Below are positions 7,725-14,434 of a DNA stretch of 14,620 bases, piece after piece; positions within the stretch are counted from its first letter, which is position 1, and each line of letters opens with the position of its first letter. A program made the translations under genes and the position numbers. Below the pieces are notes generated by a model. The model saw only the letters and a list, made by a program, of their open reading frames with translations. It made no database searches and had not been told where the DNA came from. Location of the stretch: assembly GCA_964012875.1 (NCBI GenBank), contig CAXGUU010000047.1, positions 1 to 14,620 of the forward strand, read 5' to 3'. Source of the stretch: CAXGUU01 sp964012875. GTDB taxonomy: Bacteria; Pseudomonadota; Gammaproteobacteria; Ga0077536.

Positions 7725-8492
7725 ATGGTGACTGAGCGACAGCGAGCGTATCGAGAGGAATATCGGGGTCGACTATCGAACTGGTACAACGGGCCGGTAC
7801 ATGTGTTCGTCGTCTATACCATCGGGCTCACGGCGTTGTGGATCTTCGCTCAACATTTGCACGACGTGCAGTGGTGGGAATGGGCAACTCTGCCCGTCTT
7901 CTGGTTGGGTGCTAATGTTTTCGAGTGGTACATCCATCTCTACATCATGCACCGGCCGCAAAAGAATAAAGGACTGCGGGCGATCTATAACCGCCACACG
8001 CTCCAGCACCATCAATTTTTTACCGACGGCGAAATGCGCTTTCGCGATCACAAGGATTGGCGCGTGACCGTTTTCCCCCCTTATGCCATCGTGGTTCTGA
8101 TTCTGATCGTGATTCCGGGTGCTACTGCCTGCTATTACATTCTGACGCCCAACATCGGCTGGCTGTTCATTTCAACGACGACCAGCATTTACCTGATCTA
8201 CGAGTTTATGCATTTCTGTTGCCATACTGACGAAAACTGGTTCGTACGCACTGCGCCGTTCGTCAACACGATTCGACGCCATCACACCGCCCATCACAAT
8301 TCTCGATTGATGATGGAAAAGAACATGAATCTCACCTTTCCGGTTGCAGATTGGATATTCGGCACTTCAGATCTGAGTTGTGGTCCTCTTGGGCATGTGC
8401 TCAACGGCTATAGCGAGAAATATCTCAAAAGTGATCTGAAGGGCAGACCCACACGGCCCGATTTGGCGGCCGCAGAACCGATTATTACCTGA
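7725..8492 (+). CDS. Fatty acid hydroxylase / sterol desaturase superfamily membrane di-iron enzyme
   Basis: This 255-residue integral membrane protein has the histidine clusters that hold a di-iron centre. They are H71-x4-H76 (HLYIMH), H91-x3-H95-H96 (HTLQHH), H163-x3-H167 (HFCCH) and H187-x2-H190-H191 (HTAHH). Hydrophobic segments near residues 25-45, 52-72, 118-140 and 143-162 give about four membrane passes, with the His motifs on the cytoplasmic face. Members hydroxylate or desaturate lipids, sterols, carotenoids or long alkyl chains using O2. CGGAG precedes the ATG at a usual distance. Its position directly after the amidohydrolase and before a small membrane protein suggests one transcript. 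The substrate cannot be inferred: the three-His-box count fits the broad family and not a specific enzyme. Confidence 0.9.
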   Translation: MVTERQRAYREEYRGRLSNWYNGPVHVFVVYTIGLTALWIFAQHLHDVQWWEWATLPVFWLGANVFEWYIHLYIMHRPQKNKGLRAIYNRHTLQHHQFFTDGEMRFRDHKDWRVTVFPPYAIVVLILIVIPGATACYYILTPNIGWLFISTTTSIYLIYEFMHFCCHTDENWFVRTAPFVNTIRRHHTAHHNSRLMMEKNMNLTFPVADWIFGTSDLSCGPLGHVLNGYSEKYLKSDLKGRPTRPDLAAAEPIIT

Positions 8493-8502
8493 GACTGACG
8501 CG

Positions 8503-8685
8503 ATGCCGATGCATATAAAGGTCATGGTTTCGGTCATTACCCTTGTCGTGGGTGTCGTTTTTTATTTCCTCGAATCAGATTCCGGGCAGTCGCACGTGGC
8601 CGCAGTCGGCGCAGCACTCAGCGTATTCATGGTCGTCGCGATGTGGATATTTCCTGAAGCCGGCGATCGGGCAAAACGCCGATAG
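8503..8685 (+). CDS. Small two-helix membrane protein, unknown function
   Basis: This 60-residue ORF begins 10 bp after the di-iron hydroxylase stop. It has two hydrophobic helices, about residues 5-23 (IKVMVSVITLVVGVVFYFL) and 31-50 (HVAAVGAALSVFMVVAMWIF), joined by a short polar loop ESDSGQS. It ends in a basic tail DRAKRR, which suggests a hairpin with both ends in the cytoplasm. I recognise no family. The spacing suggests translation from the same mRNA as the hydroxylase, and a partner or assembly role is possible but unproven. Met1 and Met3 are both possible starts, and no clear ribosome-binding site is visible, so translational coupling is likely. Confidence 0.62.
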   Translation: MPMHIKVMVSVITLVVGVVFYFLESDSGQSHVAAVGAALSVFMVVAMWIFPEAGDRAKRR

Positions 8686-8747
8686 CCCGGTTGCGTTGGG
8701 GTATTCGCCGCGGACAACGTCAGAACAACCCGATCTATCCTCACGCA

Positions 8748-8760
8748 GAATAAAATTCTT
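8748..8760. promoter_or_regulatory. Inverted repeat over a possible -10 box upstream of the GntR gene
   Basis: AGAAT (8748-8752) and ATTCT (8756-8760) form a 13-bp inverted repeat around AAA. TAAAAT (8751-8756), a good -10-like hexamer, lies inside it. The repeat sits only 12-24 bases before the regulator's possible start codons, where an autoregulatory operator would be expected. The -35 region is not convincing. Confidence 0.3.
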
Positions 8761-8771
8761 TACGATCACAA

Positions 8772-9473
8772 GTGAGCACTACCATGAGCGGCCGTGAAAG
8801 TCTGACCGACAAGGCCTACAGCCTGCTCGAGGAGATGATAGTCACCCTGCAGCTCGAACCGGGCGAAATTCTGTCGGAACTTGAACTCGGCGAACGACTA
8901 GAGATTGGGCGCACACCAGTGCGGGAGGCTCTTCACCGGCTGGCGCGAGAAGGCCTGGTCATGGTGCTGCCGCGCAAGGGTGTGCTCGTAACCGATATCA
9001 ATCCGAGCAAACAGTTGCTGGTTCTTGAAGTTCGGCGTGAACTTCAACGCCTGATGGCGCGCGCTGCGGCAATACGCAGCTCAGATCCGGAGCGCAAGGA
9101 ATTTCGTCGAGTTGCCAGGGGCATGAAGCAGGCCGCATTGAAAAACGACGACATGAAGTTCATGCGCCACGATAACGAGTTAAATCTGTTGGTCGCCGAA
9201 GCTTCGAATAACGAATATGCCGCGCGCGCGATCCAGGCCTTGCAGGGCTTATCGCGCCGTTTCTGGTATGTGCATTACAAGCAGGCCGCCGACATGCCAT
9301 TGATGGCGCGCCTGCATGCCGAACTTGCCGAGGCAATCGCTGAGGGTGATGCCGATCGGGCGGGCGGCGCCAGTGACGATCTACTGGACTATGTCGAGAG
9401 CTTCACCCGCCAGACCGTCGAACCCGGTATCGCACTCTGGCAGCCAAACCATTCTCTACGATCTATGAGCTGA
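8772..9473 (+). CDS. GntR-family transcriptional regulator, FCD (FadR-type) subfamily
   Basis: This regulator of about 233 residues has an N-terminal GntR winged helix-turn-helix (roughly residues 10-75). Its signature is LSELELGERLEIGRTPVREAL, HRLAREGLV and PRKGVLVT. A C-terminal all-helical FCD ligand-binding domain (about 82-225) follows. The FCD metal site usually reads D-x3-H, then two further His. Here Asp134 is present, but the +4 position is Asn138 (HDNELN), while the late His is kept as His182 (RLHAELAEAIAEGD). Metal binding may therefore be altered. FCD regulators usually repress catabolic operons and respond to a carboxylate pathway intermediate. Either GTG 8772 or ATG 8784 could be the start. 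AGTGAG before 8784 may act as a weak Shine-Dalgarno, so the ATG is equally likely. A DUF6166-like gene follows after 5 bp. Confidence 0.92.
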   Translation: MSTTMSGRESLTDKAYSLLEEMIVTLQLEPGEILSELELGERLEIGRTPVREALHRLAREGLVMVLPRKGVLVTDINPSKQLLVLEVRRELQRLMARAAAIRSSDPERKEFRRVARGMKQAALKNDDMKFMRHDNELNLLVAEASNNEYAARAIQALQGLSRRFWYVHYKQAADMPLMARLHAELAEAIAEGDADRAGGASDDLLDYVESFTRQTVEPGIALWQPNHSLRSMS

Positions 9474-9478
9474 ATCTC

Positions 9479-9763
9479 ATGAAGCAATACAGCGGAGGGC
9501 GAACCATCGACGGGCTCGTCGTTAAAGTCGACGATGTGCCGCTCGATCCCGGGTTTGAGGTCGAGGTTTACGATGACAAGGGGTACGAGTGGAGCTACGA
9601 CGGCAGTGCACCCAGACAACTCGCCTTTGCCATCCTTCTGGATCATTTCGGCGATGCTGACAAGGCGCGCGCTACCGTGGATGCCTTCACCAGCAGGATT
9701 GTGGCCAACCTGGACAACGACTGGATTCTAAGCAGCGCAGAGATCGAAACTGCGGTGTCGTAG
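9479..9763 (+). CDS. DUF6166-like small protein
   Basis: This 94-residue soluble protein begins 5 bp after the GntR stop, so the two are probably co-translated. The pattern is Y-x-G-G-R near the start, a short V-V-K-V-D segment, then YEWSYDGSAPRQLAFAILLDHFGD, and finally NDWILSSAEIE. It matches what I remember of the DUF6166 family (feWGYgGsGPaqLALAiLld...W.Lt..ei), which is short and of unknown function. No catalytic residues, signal peptide or membrane helix are apparent. The coupling with a catabolic regulator is noteworthy, since the family is usually described without any assigned role. The family call is from memory of the consensus. Confidence 0.75.
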   Translation: MKQYSGGRTIDGLVVKVDDVPLDPGFEVEVYDDKGYEWSYDGSAPRQLAFAILLDHFGDADKARATVDAFTSRIVANLDNDWILSSAEIETAVS

Positions 9764-9914
9764 TGCTTGCGGTCGGACGGCCTACCCTATTTGCATTAAA
9801 AAAATTTTTGATGCCGCCAAAATTTCCTCCCGTGCCCCAATTAGCCTCGAAGTCTTGTGCTATTGTCGGGAGCACCCAGGAAGCGCGTGTGAAGTGCACA
9901 CAAACAAGAAAGAA
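9764..9914. other. Short intergenic region with an A/T tract
   Basis: About 150 bases lie between the DUF6166-like gene and the receiver-like ORF. It contains an A7T5 tract (around 9798-9809) that could be an UP-like or bending element. TTGCAT is at 9791-9796, but I find no well-spaced -10 partner. No clear terminator for the upstream genes is visible. Confidence 0.4.
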
Positions 9915-10181
9915 ATGGGCAACAGTGTAAAACGGATTCTGGTCATCGATGACCAACCAGAAGAGGTCGCGGCAGTCCTGAAGTTTTGCGCGCGAGCGAA
10001 ATGGTCTGATGTCGAAGTAGAGACCTACCACCCGGGCCAGGGGATTCCCGGAACGCATTTTGACCGGGGTGCGAACGATTTATTCGCGCTTGGTATCGAC
10101 TTTGGCATGAAGCACCACAACGGCCTGGTCTGGCTGAAGGTGCTGCACGAACGCGCAGCGATGCCGCGACTCTGTCGGTGA
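9915..10181 (+). CDS. Truncated response-regulator receiver-like protein
   Basis: This 88-residue ORF starts like a CheY-type receiver: KRILVIDDQPEEVAAVL supplies the beta1 strand and acidic pair Asp12-Asp13. FALGIDFGM places a phospho-acceptor-like Asp62 at the end of beta3, followed by NGLVWLKVLHERAAMP. It then stops, so the beta4 Ser/Thr, the beta5 Lys and about one third of the domain are missing. No output domain follows. The ATG at 9915 was preferred over a frame extension to 9855 because the receiver begins at once and GAAAG lies just before it. No cognate histidine kinase is present. It may be a decayed receiver, a frameshifted gene, or a small non-canonical partner protein. It lies 31 bp before the VOC gene and could be its leader cistron. 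Confidence 0.6.
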   Translation: MGNSVKRILVIDDQPEEVAAVLKFCARAKWSDVEVETYHPGQGIPGTHFDRGANDLFALGIDFGMKHHNGLVWLKVLHERAAMPRLCR

Positions 10182-10212
10182 CTGATCGATTATTTCAGGC
10201 AGGAGTATATCA

Positions 10213-10710
10213 ATGACAGTTGCAGTGAATGGCATTGCGCACATTCAAATGACAGTAAACGACATCGGACGGTGTATGCCTTTCTGGGAAAAGCTGCTCA
10301 ATTTTCTCGAAATGCAAACCTTGGTTAAGAATGACACCACGCTTTATTGCATCGGCAGCCGGACCGGCATTTTGATTCGCGAAGCGCCGGAGGAGAAAAA
10401 GGGCGTCGCCTTCGATCAGGACACCAGTGGTTTGCATCATTTTTGTTTTCGTGCCCGCAGCAACGAGGATGTCGACACGATTTACAATTTCATCCGCGAA
10501 GAATTTCCGGAGATAAAATTTATACATGGGCCGGAGGATGGTTCGCGTTTTGCACCGGGCTATTACTCCATCCTATTTGAAGATCCCGACGGGATTCGGG
10601 TTGAGTTCAACCACGTGCCGGGCAAGGGCCACCTAGGCGATAAAGGTCGTTTGCGTCCGGATGGTCCCGGTCCTTCGACCTCGTATACAGAAGACGGGAT
10701 TCAGGGTTAG
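10213..10710 (+). CDS. VOC-superfamily protein (glyoxalase/extradiol dioxygenase fold)
   Basis: This 165-residue protein has two beta-alpha-beta-beta-beta modules of the vicinal oxygen chelate fold. Putative metal ligands are His10 (NGIAHIQMTV), His76 (SGLHHFCF) and Glu131 (IRVEFNHVPG). SILFEDPDGIRVEF is the usual end of the second module. VOC proteins bind a divalent metal and catalyse isomerisation, epimerisation, ring cleavage or glutathione/thiol conjugation; a lyase- or isomerase-like role is as likely as a dioxygenase. A short polar tail (after about residue 135) extends beyond the fold. CAGGAG lies about 8 bases before the ATG. The MDMPI-like gene starts 13 bp after the stop, so the two are probably co-transcribed and may act on successive intermediates. 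Confidence 0.87.
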   Translation: MTVAVNGIAHIQMTVNDIGRCMPFWEKLLNFLEMQTLVKNDTTLYCIGSRTGILIREAPEEKKGVAFDQDTSGLHHFCFRARSNEDVDTIYNFIREEFPEIKFIHGPEDGSRFAPGYYSILFEDPDGIRVEFNHVPGKGHLGDKGRLRPDGPGPSTSYTEDGIQG

Positions 10711-10723
10711 TCCGGTGTCGGTC

Positions 10724-11524
10724 ATGGCCGAGCTGGCGATTGATCTCCGCAATGAAGGGCGGGCTCTCCGGAATTTTATCGCGACGTTATCTGACGCCGA
10801 CTGGATCCGTACAACACCGTTCAAGGACTGGACTATCGGCGATGTGCTGATCCATCTGATGGTGGGAGACTGGTTGAACGTGCTGTCGATGACCGACCCG
10901 GAGCGCTTTCAGGGGGTCATGGCCGAGCGCCACGCTGGACGAGAGACCGGGCAACCCCGCACCTCGGGCGCGGAAATTCTGGATGTTGCGGTGGGCACAG
11001 GCGAAGCGCTGCTTGAGCAGTGGTTGGAAGGACTGAATCACCTGTGCGATTTGTTTGAACCAGCCGATCCAAAAGCGCGCATGAAATGGGTTGGCCCGGA
11101 TATGAGTATCCGCTCGGCGGCTACGGCCCGACTGATGGAGACTTGGGCCCACGGTCAGGACATTTACGATCTGATGCGCGCCCCGCGGGAGCATCACGAC
11201 CGCGTGCGCCACATCGCCGTGCTGGGCGTGAATACCTATGGCTGGACCTTCTCCAATCGCGGCATGGAAGCGCCGGGTCCGCCGCCTCGGGTGGAACTGA
11301 CCAGTCCGACCGGTCAGGTGTGGCGCTGGAACGAGGAAGAAAAGGACAACTACGTTAAAGGCGCAGCCGTCGGTTTCTGCCAGGTTGTGACCCAGGGGCG
11401 CAACATCGGAGAAGTCGACCTCGAAGTGGTCGGACCAAATGCGGAAGCCTGGATGGCGATCGCTCAGTGTTTCGCCGGTACGCCCGAAGACCCCCCTGCC
11501 ATAGGGGTGCGCGGCTGGCAGTAG
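10724..11524 (+). CDS. MDMPI/DinB-like metalloprotein (TIGR03084-type)
   Basis: This protein of about 266 residues has a DinB/YfiT-like four-helix bundle and a C-terminal domain. It resembles the TIGR03084 group and mycothiol-dependent maleylpyruvate isomerases. The zinc triad of that family (His, then Glu-x3-His) is visible as His44 in DVLIHLMVGDW and Glu139 with His143 in METWAHGQDIYD. The C-terminal part (about 180-266) holds VGFCQVVTQGRNI and a W-x-A-Q-C-F-A-G-x-P end, as in SCP2-like or MDMPI C-terminal domains. Mycothiol is an actinobacterial thiol, so in this probably Gram-negative host another thiol such as glutathione would be needed, or the reaction differs. The ATG at 10724 was chosen because the upstream frame overlaps the VOC gene and the bundle begins there. 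It sits between VOC and PQQ dehydrogenase genes with short spacers. Confidence 0.8.
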   Translation: MAELAIDLRNEGRALRNFIATLSDADWIRTTPFKDWTIGDVLIHLMVGDWLNVLSMTDPERFQGVMAERHAGRETGQPRTSGAEILDVAVGTGEALLEQWLEGLNHLCDLFEPADPKARMKWVGPDMSIRSAATARLMETWAHGQDIYDLMRAPREHHDRVRHIAVLGVNTYGWTFSNRGMEAPGPPPRVELTSPTGQVWRWNEEEKDNYVKGAAVGFCQVVTQGRNIGEVDLEVVGPNAEAWMAIAQCFAGTPEDPPAIGVRGWQ

Positions 11525-11550
11525 CGGCGGTACCGGAATACCCTGCGCTC

Positions 11551-13536
11551 ATGTGTCGCCCCCGGCTTCGATTGCTATACCGGCTTTGCGCTGTGGTGGT
11601 GGTTGTATGGGTGACCGGGTGCGGCGACTCGGTACCGCCGACGACGATTACAGCGGGAGAAACGGCCGACTGGCCAGCCTGGGGTGGTGCCGGCGGTGGT
11701 GGTCATTTCACGCCGCTGGAACAAATCAATGCCGGGAATGTGCAGTCACTCGAACTTGCGTGGGTGCATCGTTCGGGAGATTTTCGCGACGGGCCGGATC
11801 TGGCCACGGACGAAGTCAACGTGGCCGAAACAGTGCCGGCTTCGTCCTTTCAGGTGACGCCGATCGTTGTAGAGGGTTCGCTCTACTATTGCACGCCGTA
11901 TAACCGCGTTTTCTCACTCGACCCGGAAACCGGCGAAGCGCGTTGGATGTTTGACCCCGAGGTCGACATGACCAACATAAAGCTGTCGAACTGTCGTGGC
12001 GTCTCAAGCTGGGTTGACGAATCGTTGCCGCAAGGGGCCGAATGCCGTCATCGCATTTTTTCCCCTACGCTTGACGCGCGCATCATTGCGCTCGACGGCA
12101 AGACCGGTAAACGCTGCAACGCGTTTTCCGACGATGGCCAGATCGAACTCACGCGAAACCTGAACGAGCACAGCCCCGGTCAATACGGCATCACCAGTCC
12201 ACCGGCGATCATCGGCGATACACTGGTGACCGGCGCGTTCGTGATAGACGCCTGGGATACGAAGGTGCCGGCAGGCGTGGTGCGTGCGTTCGATGTCAGA
12301 ACGGGCGCTTTCCGCTGGGCGTGGAATCCGGTCGCGCCGGGTCGCGAGCCAATCAACGAGGCGGGCGAGTATGTCCCCGGCACGACCAATGTGTGGTCGG
12401 TGATTTCGGTCGATGAGGCTATGGGACTGGTGTACGTACCCACCGGTAACAGTTCGCCCGATTACTATGGTGGTCAGCGCGATGGCCACCTCGATCATTA
12501 CTCGAGCTCAATCGTTGCGCTTGACGCGACGACCGGCGAAGTACGCTGGCACGTGCGCACGGTGAACCATGACATCTGGGATTTTGATGTGCCGTCGCAA
12601 CCGACCCTGGTGGATATTGAGCGCGATGGGGAAACCATTCCTGCTCTGGTTCAGCTGACCAAGATGGGGCTGACCTGGGTGGTGGATCGAAGAACCGGCG
12701 AATTGCTGTTTGAAGTGGAGGAGCGGGGCGTACCCCAGGACGGCCAGGTCGACGGCGAATATCTGGCGGCGTCTCAGCCCTTCCCGAAGTTACCGGTTCC
12801 CCTTCACCGGTTGGATTTCGGACCTAACGATGCCTGGGGTATGACACCCTGGGATCGCAACCAGTGTCGCGAACTCATCGAGCGCCTCGATCACGGACCG
12901 ATATATACGCCGATCAGCGAGCGCGGTACGATCCTGTACCCAGCTCCGACCGGCGGCAACAACTGGGGAGCACCCGCGATCGACCCCGGTAGCAAAATGA
13001 TGATCGCCAACGCCCTGCACATGCCCTTCGTTGCAACGCTGATCCCGAGGGACCAATGTGACGGCAGTCCGCGACAATGGCCGCAACGGGGAACGCCCTA
13101 CTGCATCAAGATGGAATTGCTCGCCTCGCCGCTGAAGGCACCTTGCGTGTCACCGCCGTGGCAAACCCTGGCGGCGGTCGACCTCAACAGCGGGCAGATC
13201 AAATGGCAGGTGCCCTTGGGTAATTTCGAAGACAGCGTGCCGCTCGTGGGCCGTTGGTTCGAAGGCACACCCGGGTTCGGTGGGCCGCTGCTGACCGCTT
13301 CTGGGCTGATTTTTATCGCCACCGGGGGTGATTACACCTTGCGCGCTATTGATGCTGACAACGGCGAAGAACTGGCCAAGCTCAAATTACCGACTCAGGC
13401 AGCATCGGTGCCCATGAGCTACCGGGTGCGCGAGGATGGTAAACAATACGTGGTGTTGGCGGTCGGCGGTCATTGGACTGGTGCCGCACCTGCGGGCGAT
13501 CACCTGATGGCCTTCGCGCTCAAAACCGACCCCTGA
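11551..13536 (+). CDS. PQQ-dependent dehydrogenase, Gcd-like beta-propeller, probable lipoprotein
   Basis: This 661-residue quinoprotein is similar along its length to the periplasmic propeller of membrane glucose dehydrogenase and quinate/alcohol dehydrogenases. Recognisable family segments are ALDGKTGKRCNAF, SPPAIIGDTLVTGAFV, SSSIVALDATTGEVRW, HDIWDFDVPSQPTL, GGPLLTASGLIFIA and GKQYVVLAVGGH. The putative catalytic Asp is Asp427 in GPNDAWGMTPWD, aligned with Gcd GADMWG. The N-terminus differs from Gcd: no multi-helix membrane anchor, but a short hydrophobic run ending in the lipobox VTGC (Cys24), so the enzyme is probably membrane-anchored as a lipoprotein facing the periplasm. Position 117 is Tyr (CTPYNRV) where I recall His262 in Gcd. 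The start at 11551 was chosen for the lipobox signal peptide, not the upstream ATG at 11467 inside the previous gene. Oxidation of a polyol, sugar or alcohol feeding ubiquinone is likely. Confidence 0.9.
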   Translation: MCRPRLRLLYRLCAVVVVVWVTGCGDSVPPTTITAGETADWPAWGGAGGGGHFTPLEQINAGNVQSLELAWVHRSGDFRDGPDLATDEVNVAETVPASSFQVTPIVVEGSLYYCTPYNRVFSLDPETGEARWMFDPEVDMTNIKLSNCRGVSSWVDESLPQGAECRHRIFSPTLDARIIALDGKTGKRCNAFSDDGQIELTRNLNEHSPGQYGITSPPAIIGDTLVTGAFVIDAWDTKVPAGVVRAFDVRTGAFRWAWNPVAPGREPINEAGEYVPGTTNVWSVISVDEAMGLVYVPTGNSSPDYYGGQRDGHLDHYSSSIVALDATTGEVRWHVRTVNHDIWDFDVPSQPTLVDIERDGETIPALVQLTKMGLTWVVDRRTGELLFEVEERGVPQDGQVDGEYLAASQPFPKLPVPLHRLDFGPNDAWGMTPWDRNQCRELIERLDHGPIYTPISERGTILYPAPTGGNNWGAPAIDPGSKMMIANALHMPFVATLIPRDQCDGSPRQWPQRGTPYCIKMELLASPLKAPCVSPPWQTLAAVDLNSGQIKWQVPLGNFEDSVPLVGRWFEGTPGFGGPLLTASGLIFIATGGDYTLRAIDADNGEELAKLKLPTQAASVPMSYRVREDGKQYVVLAVGGHWTGAAPAGDHLMAFALKTDP

Positions 13537-13565
13537 TATTTTCCCGTTGACCCGCTCAACAGGCC

Positions 13566-14183
13566 CTACGCGTCAAGATGGCAGACGATGTCTGCTGTCG
13601 GAACGACGTCGGCATACTTCTGCCTCATGTCGAACAGGTTCGCTTCGTGTGGCCCGATGGCCCGGTCGCCGACGCCGTCTTCGGCGACAACGGTGCGAAA
13701 GTTGTAGCTCATGGAATCGACCACTGAAGCGCGCACACACCCTGACGTTGTGCATCCGGTGACAATCACCGTATCGACCTGACGTTGAATCAACCAGGCG
13801 GCGAGGTCGGTACCGAAAAAAGCGGACGGCTGTTTTTTTCGGATCACGTATTCGCCGGGTTCGGGGGTCAGCCCTTCAACGATCTGGGACGCCGGCGCGT
13901 CCTCGGTCAGTCCACTTAAACCGGGCACTTTAAGGCAAAAGGCACCCGCATCCGCGCCGTCATCGGAATAGACGACCCGCGTATAAACGACCGGCAGGCG
14001 ATGGTTTCGCGCGCACTTCAGCAGCGGTTCGGTTCGTTCAACGGCCGCTAGGATGTTACCGCCCCCATACTGTTCCGGATCAATAAACGCTGTTACGAAA
14101 TCGACGATCAGCAATGCGGGGTGCGTGCCGAATCCAGAATGCTGGCCGAACCCTTGCTTGCGATAGACTTCTGTCTCTTCCAT
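13566..14183 (-). CDS. Isochorismatase-fold cysteine hydrolase (N-carbamoylsarcosine amidase-like)
   Basis: This 205-residue cytoplasmic hydrolase carries the Asp-Lys-Cys catalytic triad of the cysteine hydrolase branch. Asp28 lies in LLIVDFVTAF, the Lys is Lys116 or Lys117 in VIRKKQPSAFFGTDL, and Cys149 lies in TGCTTSGCVRASVVDSM with the family cis-peptide before it. The TTSGCVRA string is typical of N-carbamoylsarcosine amidases and related maleamate amidases (NicF type) rather than isochorismatase. The start at ATG 14183 is preferred because AGGA precedes it by about 8 bases; the frame upstream to 14303 is low-complexity. It is convergent with the PQQ dehydrogenase gene (29 bp gap) and divergent from the Rieske gene. 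It probably hydrolyses a carbamoyl, amide or related C-N bond in a catabolic intermediate. Confidence 0.9.
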   Translation of the reverse strand: MEETEVYRKQGFGQHSGFGTHPALLIVDFVTAFIDPEQYGGGNILAAVERTEPLLKCARNHRLPVVYTRVVYSDDGADAGAFCLKVPGLSGLTEDAPASQIVEGLTPEPGEYVIRKKQPSAFFGTDLAAWLIQRQVDTVIVTGCTTSGCVRASVVDSMSYNFRTVVAEDGVGDRAIGPHEANLFDMRQKYADVVPTADIVCHLDA

Positions 14184-14304
14184 GGTGGTGTTCCTGAGCG
14201 TGCTTTCAAAATCCGGCCGATTTCGAGTTAATCGAGCTTCGCAAAGTGACGCGATTTCCGGATTCGACGGATGGGTTGTCGTGGCCGCAGTGTGCCTGAG
14301 CATT

Positions 14305-14343
14305 CATTCGAATGGGAGTACCGCATAGCGCTTCGAATCGAAG
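14305..14343. promoter_or_regulatory. Two TTCGAA-centred palindromes in the divergent region
   Basis: CATTCGAATG (14305-14314) is a perfect 10-bp palindrome. CTTCGA-A-TCGAAG (14331-14343) is a 13-bp inverted repeat. Both contain TTCGAA and lie between the divergent hydrolase and Rieske oxygenase genes, about 27 bp apart centre to centre. They are candidate operator half-pairs for a regulator acting on one or both genes. Confidence 0.4.
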
Positions 14344-14366
14344 GGCGACGGATTTGAGCCCGTTTA

Positions 14367-14395
14367 TTGAAGCGTGTCGGCGTTGCTACTATAGA
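14367..14395 (+). promoter_or_regulatory. Putative sigma70-type promoter of the Rieske oxygenase gene
   Basis: TTGAAG (14367-14372) and TATAGA (14390-14395) are separated by 17 bases. Each matches 4 of 6 consensus positions. Transcription would start about 25-30 bases before the ATG at 14435, just downstream of the TTCGAA palindromes. Confidence 0.4.
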
Positions 14396-14434
14396 CGCTA
14401 TCGGCTAATCGATAAGACCCAGGGAGTGAGATTG

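Noticed and set aside
13546..13560. GTTGA/TCAAC hairpin between the convergent PQQ dehydrogenase and hydrolase genes
   Set aside because: Only a 5-bp stem with no T-run on either strand; too weak to call a terminator.
14184..14303. N-terminal extension of the isochorismatase-fold hydrolase
   Set aside because: The extra 40 residues resemble no family sequence, and the ATG at 14183 has a proper AGGA at the right distance.
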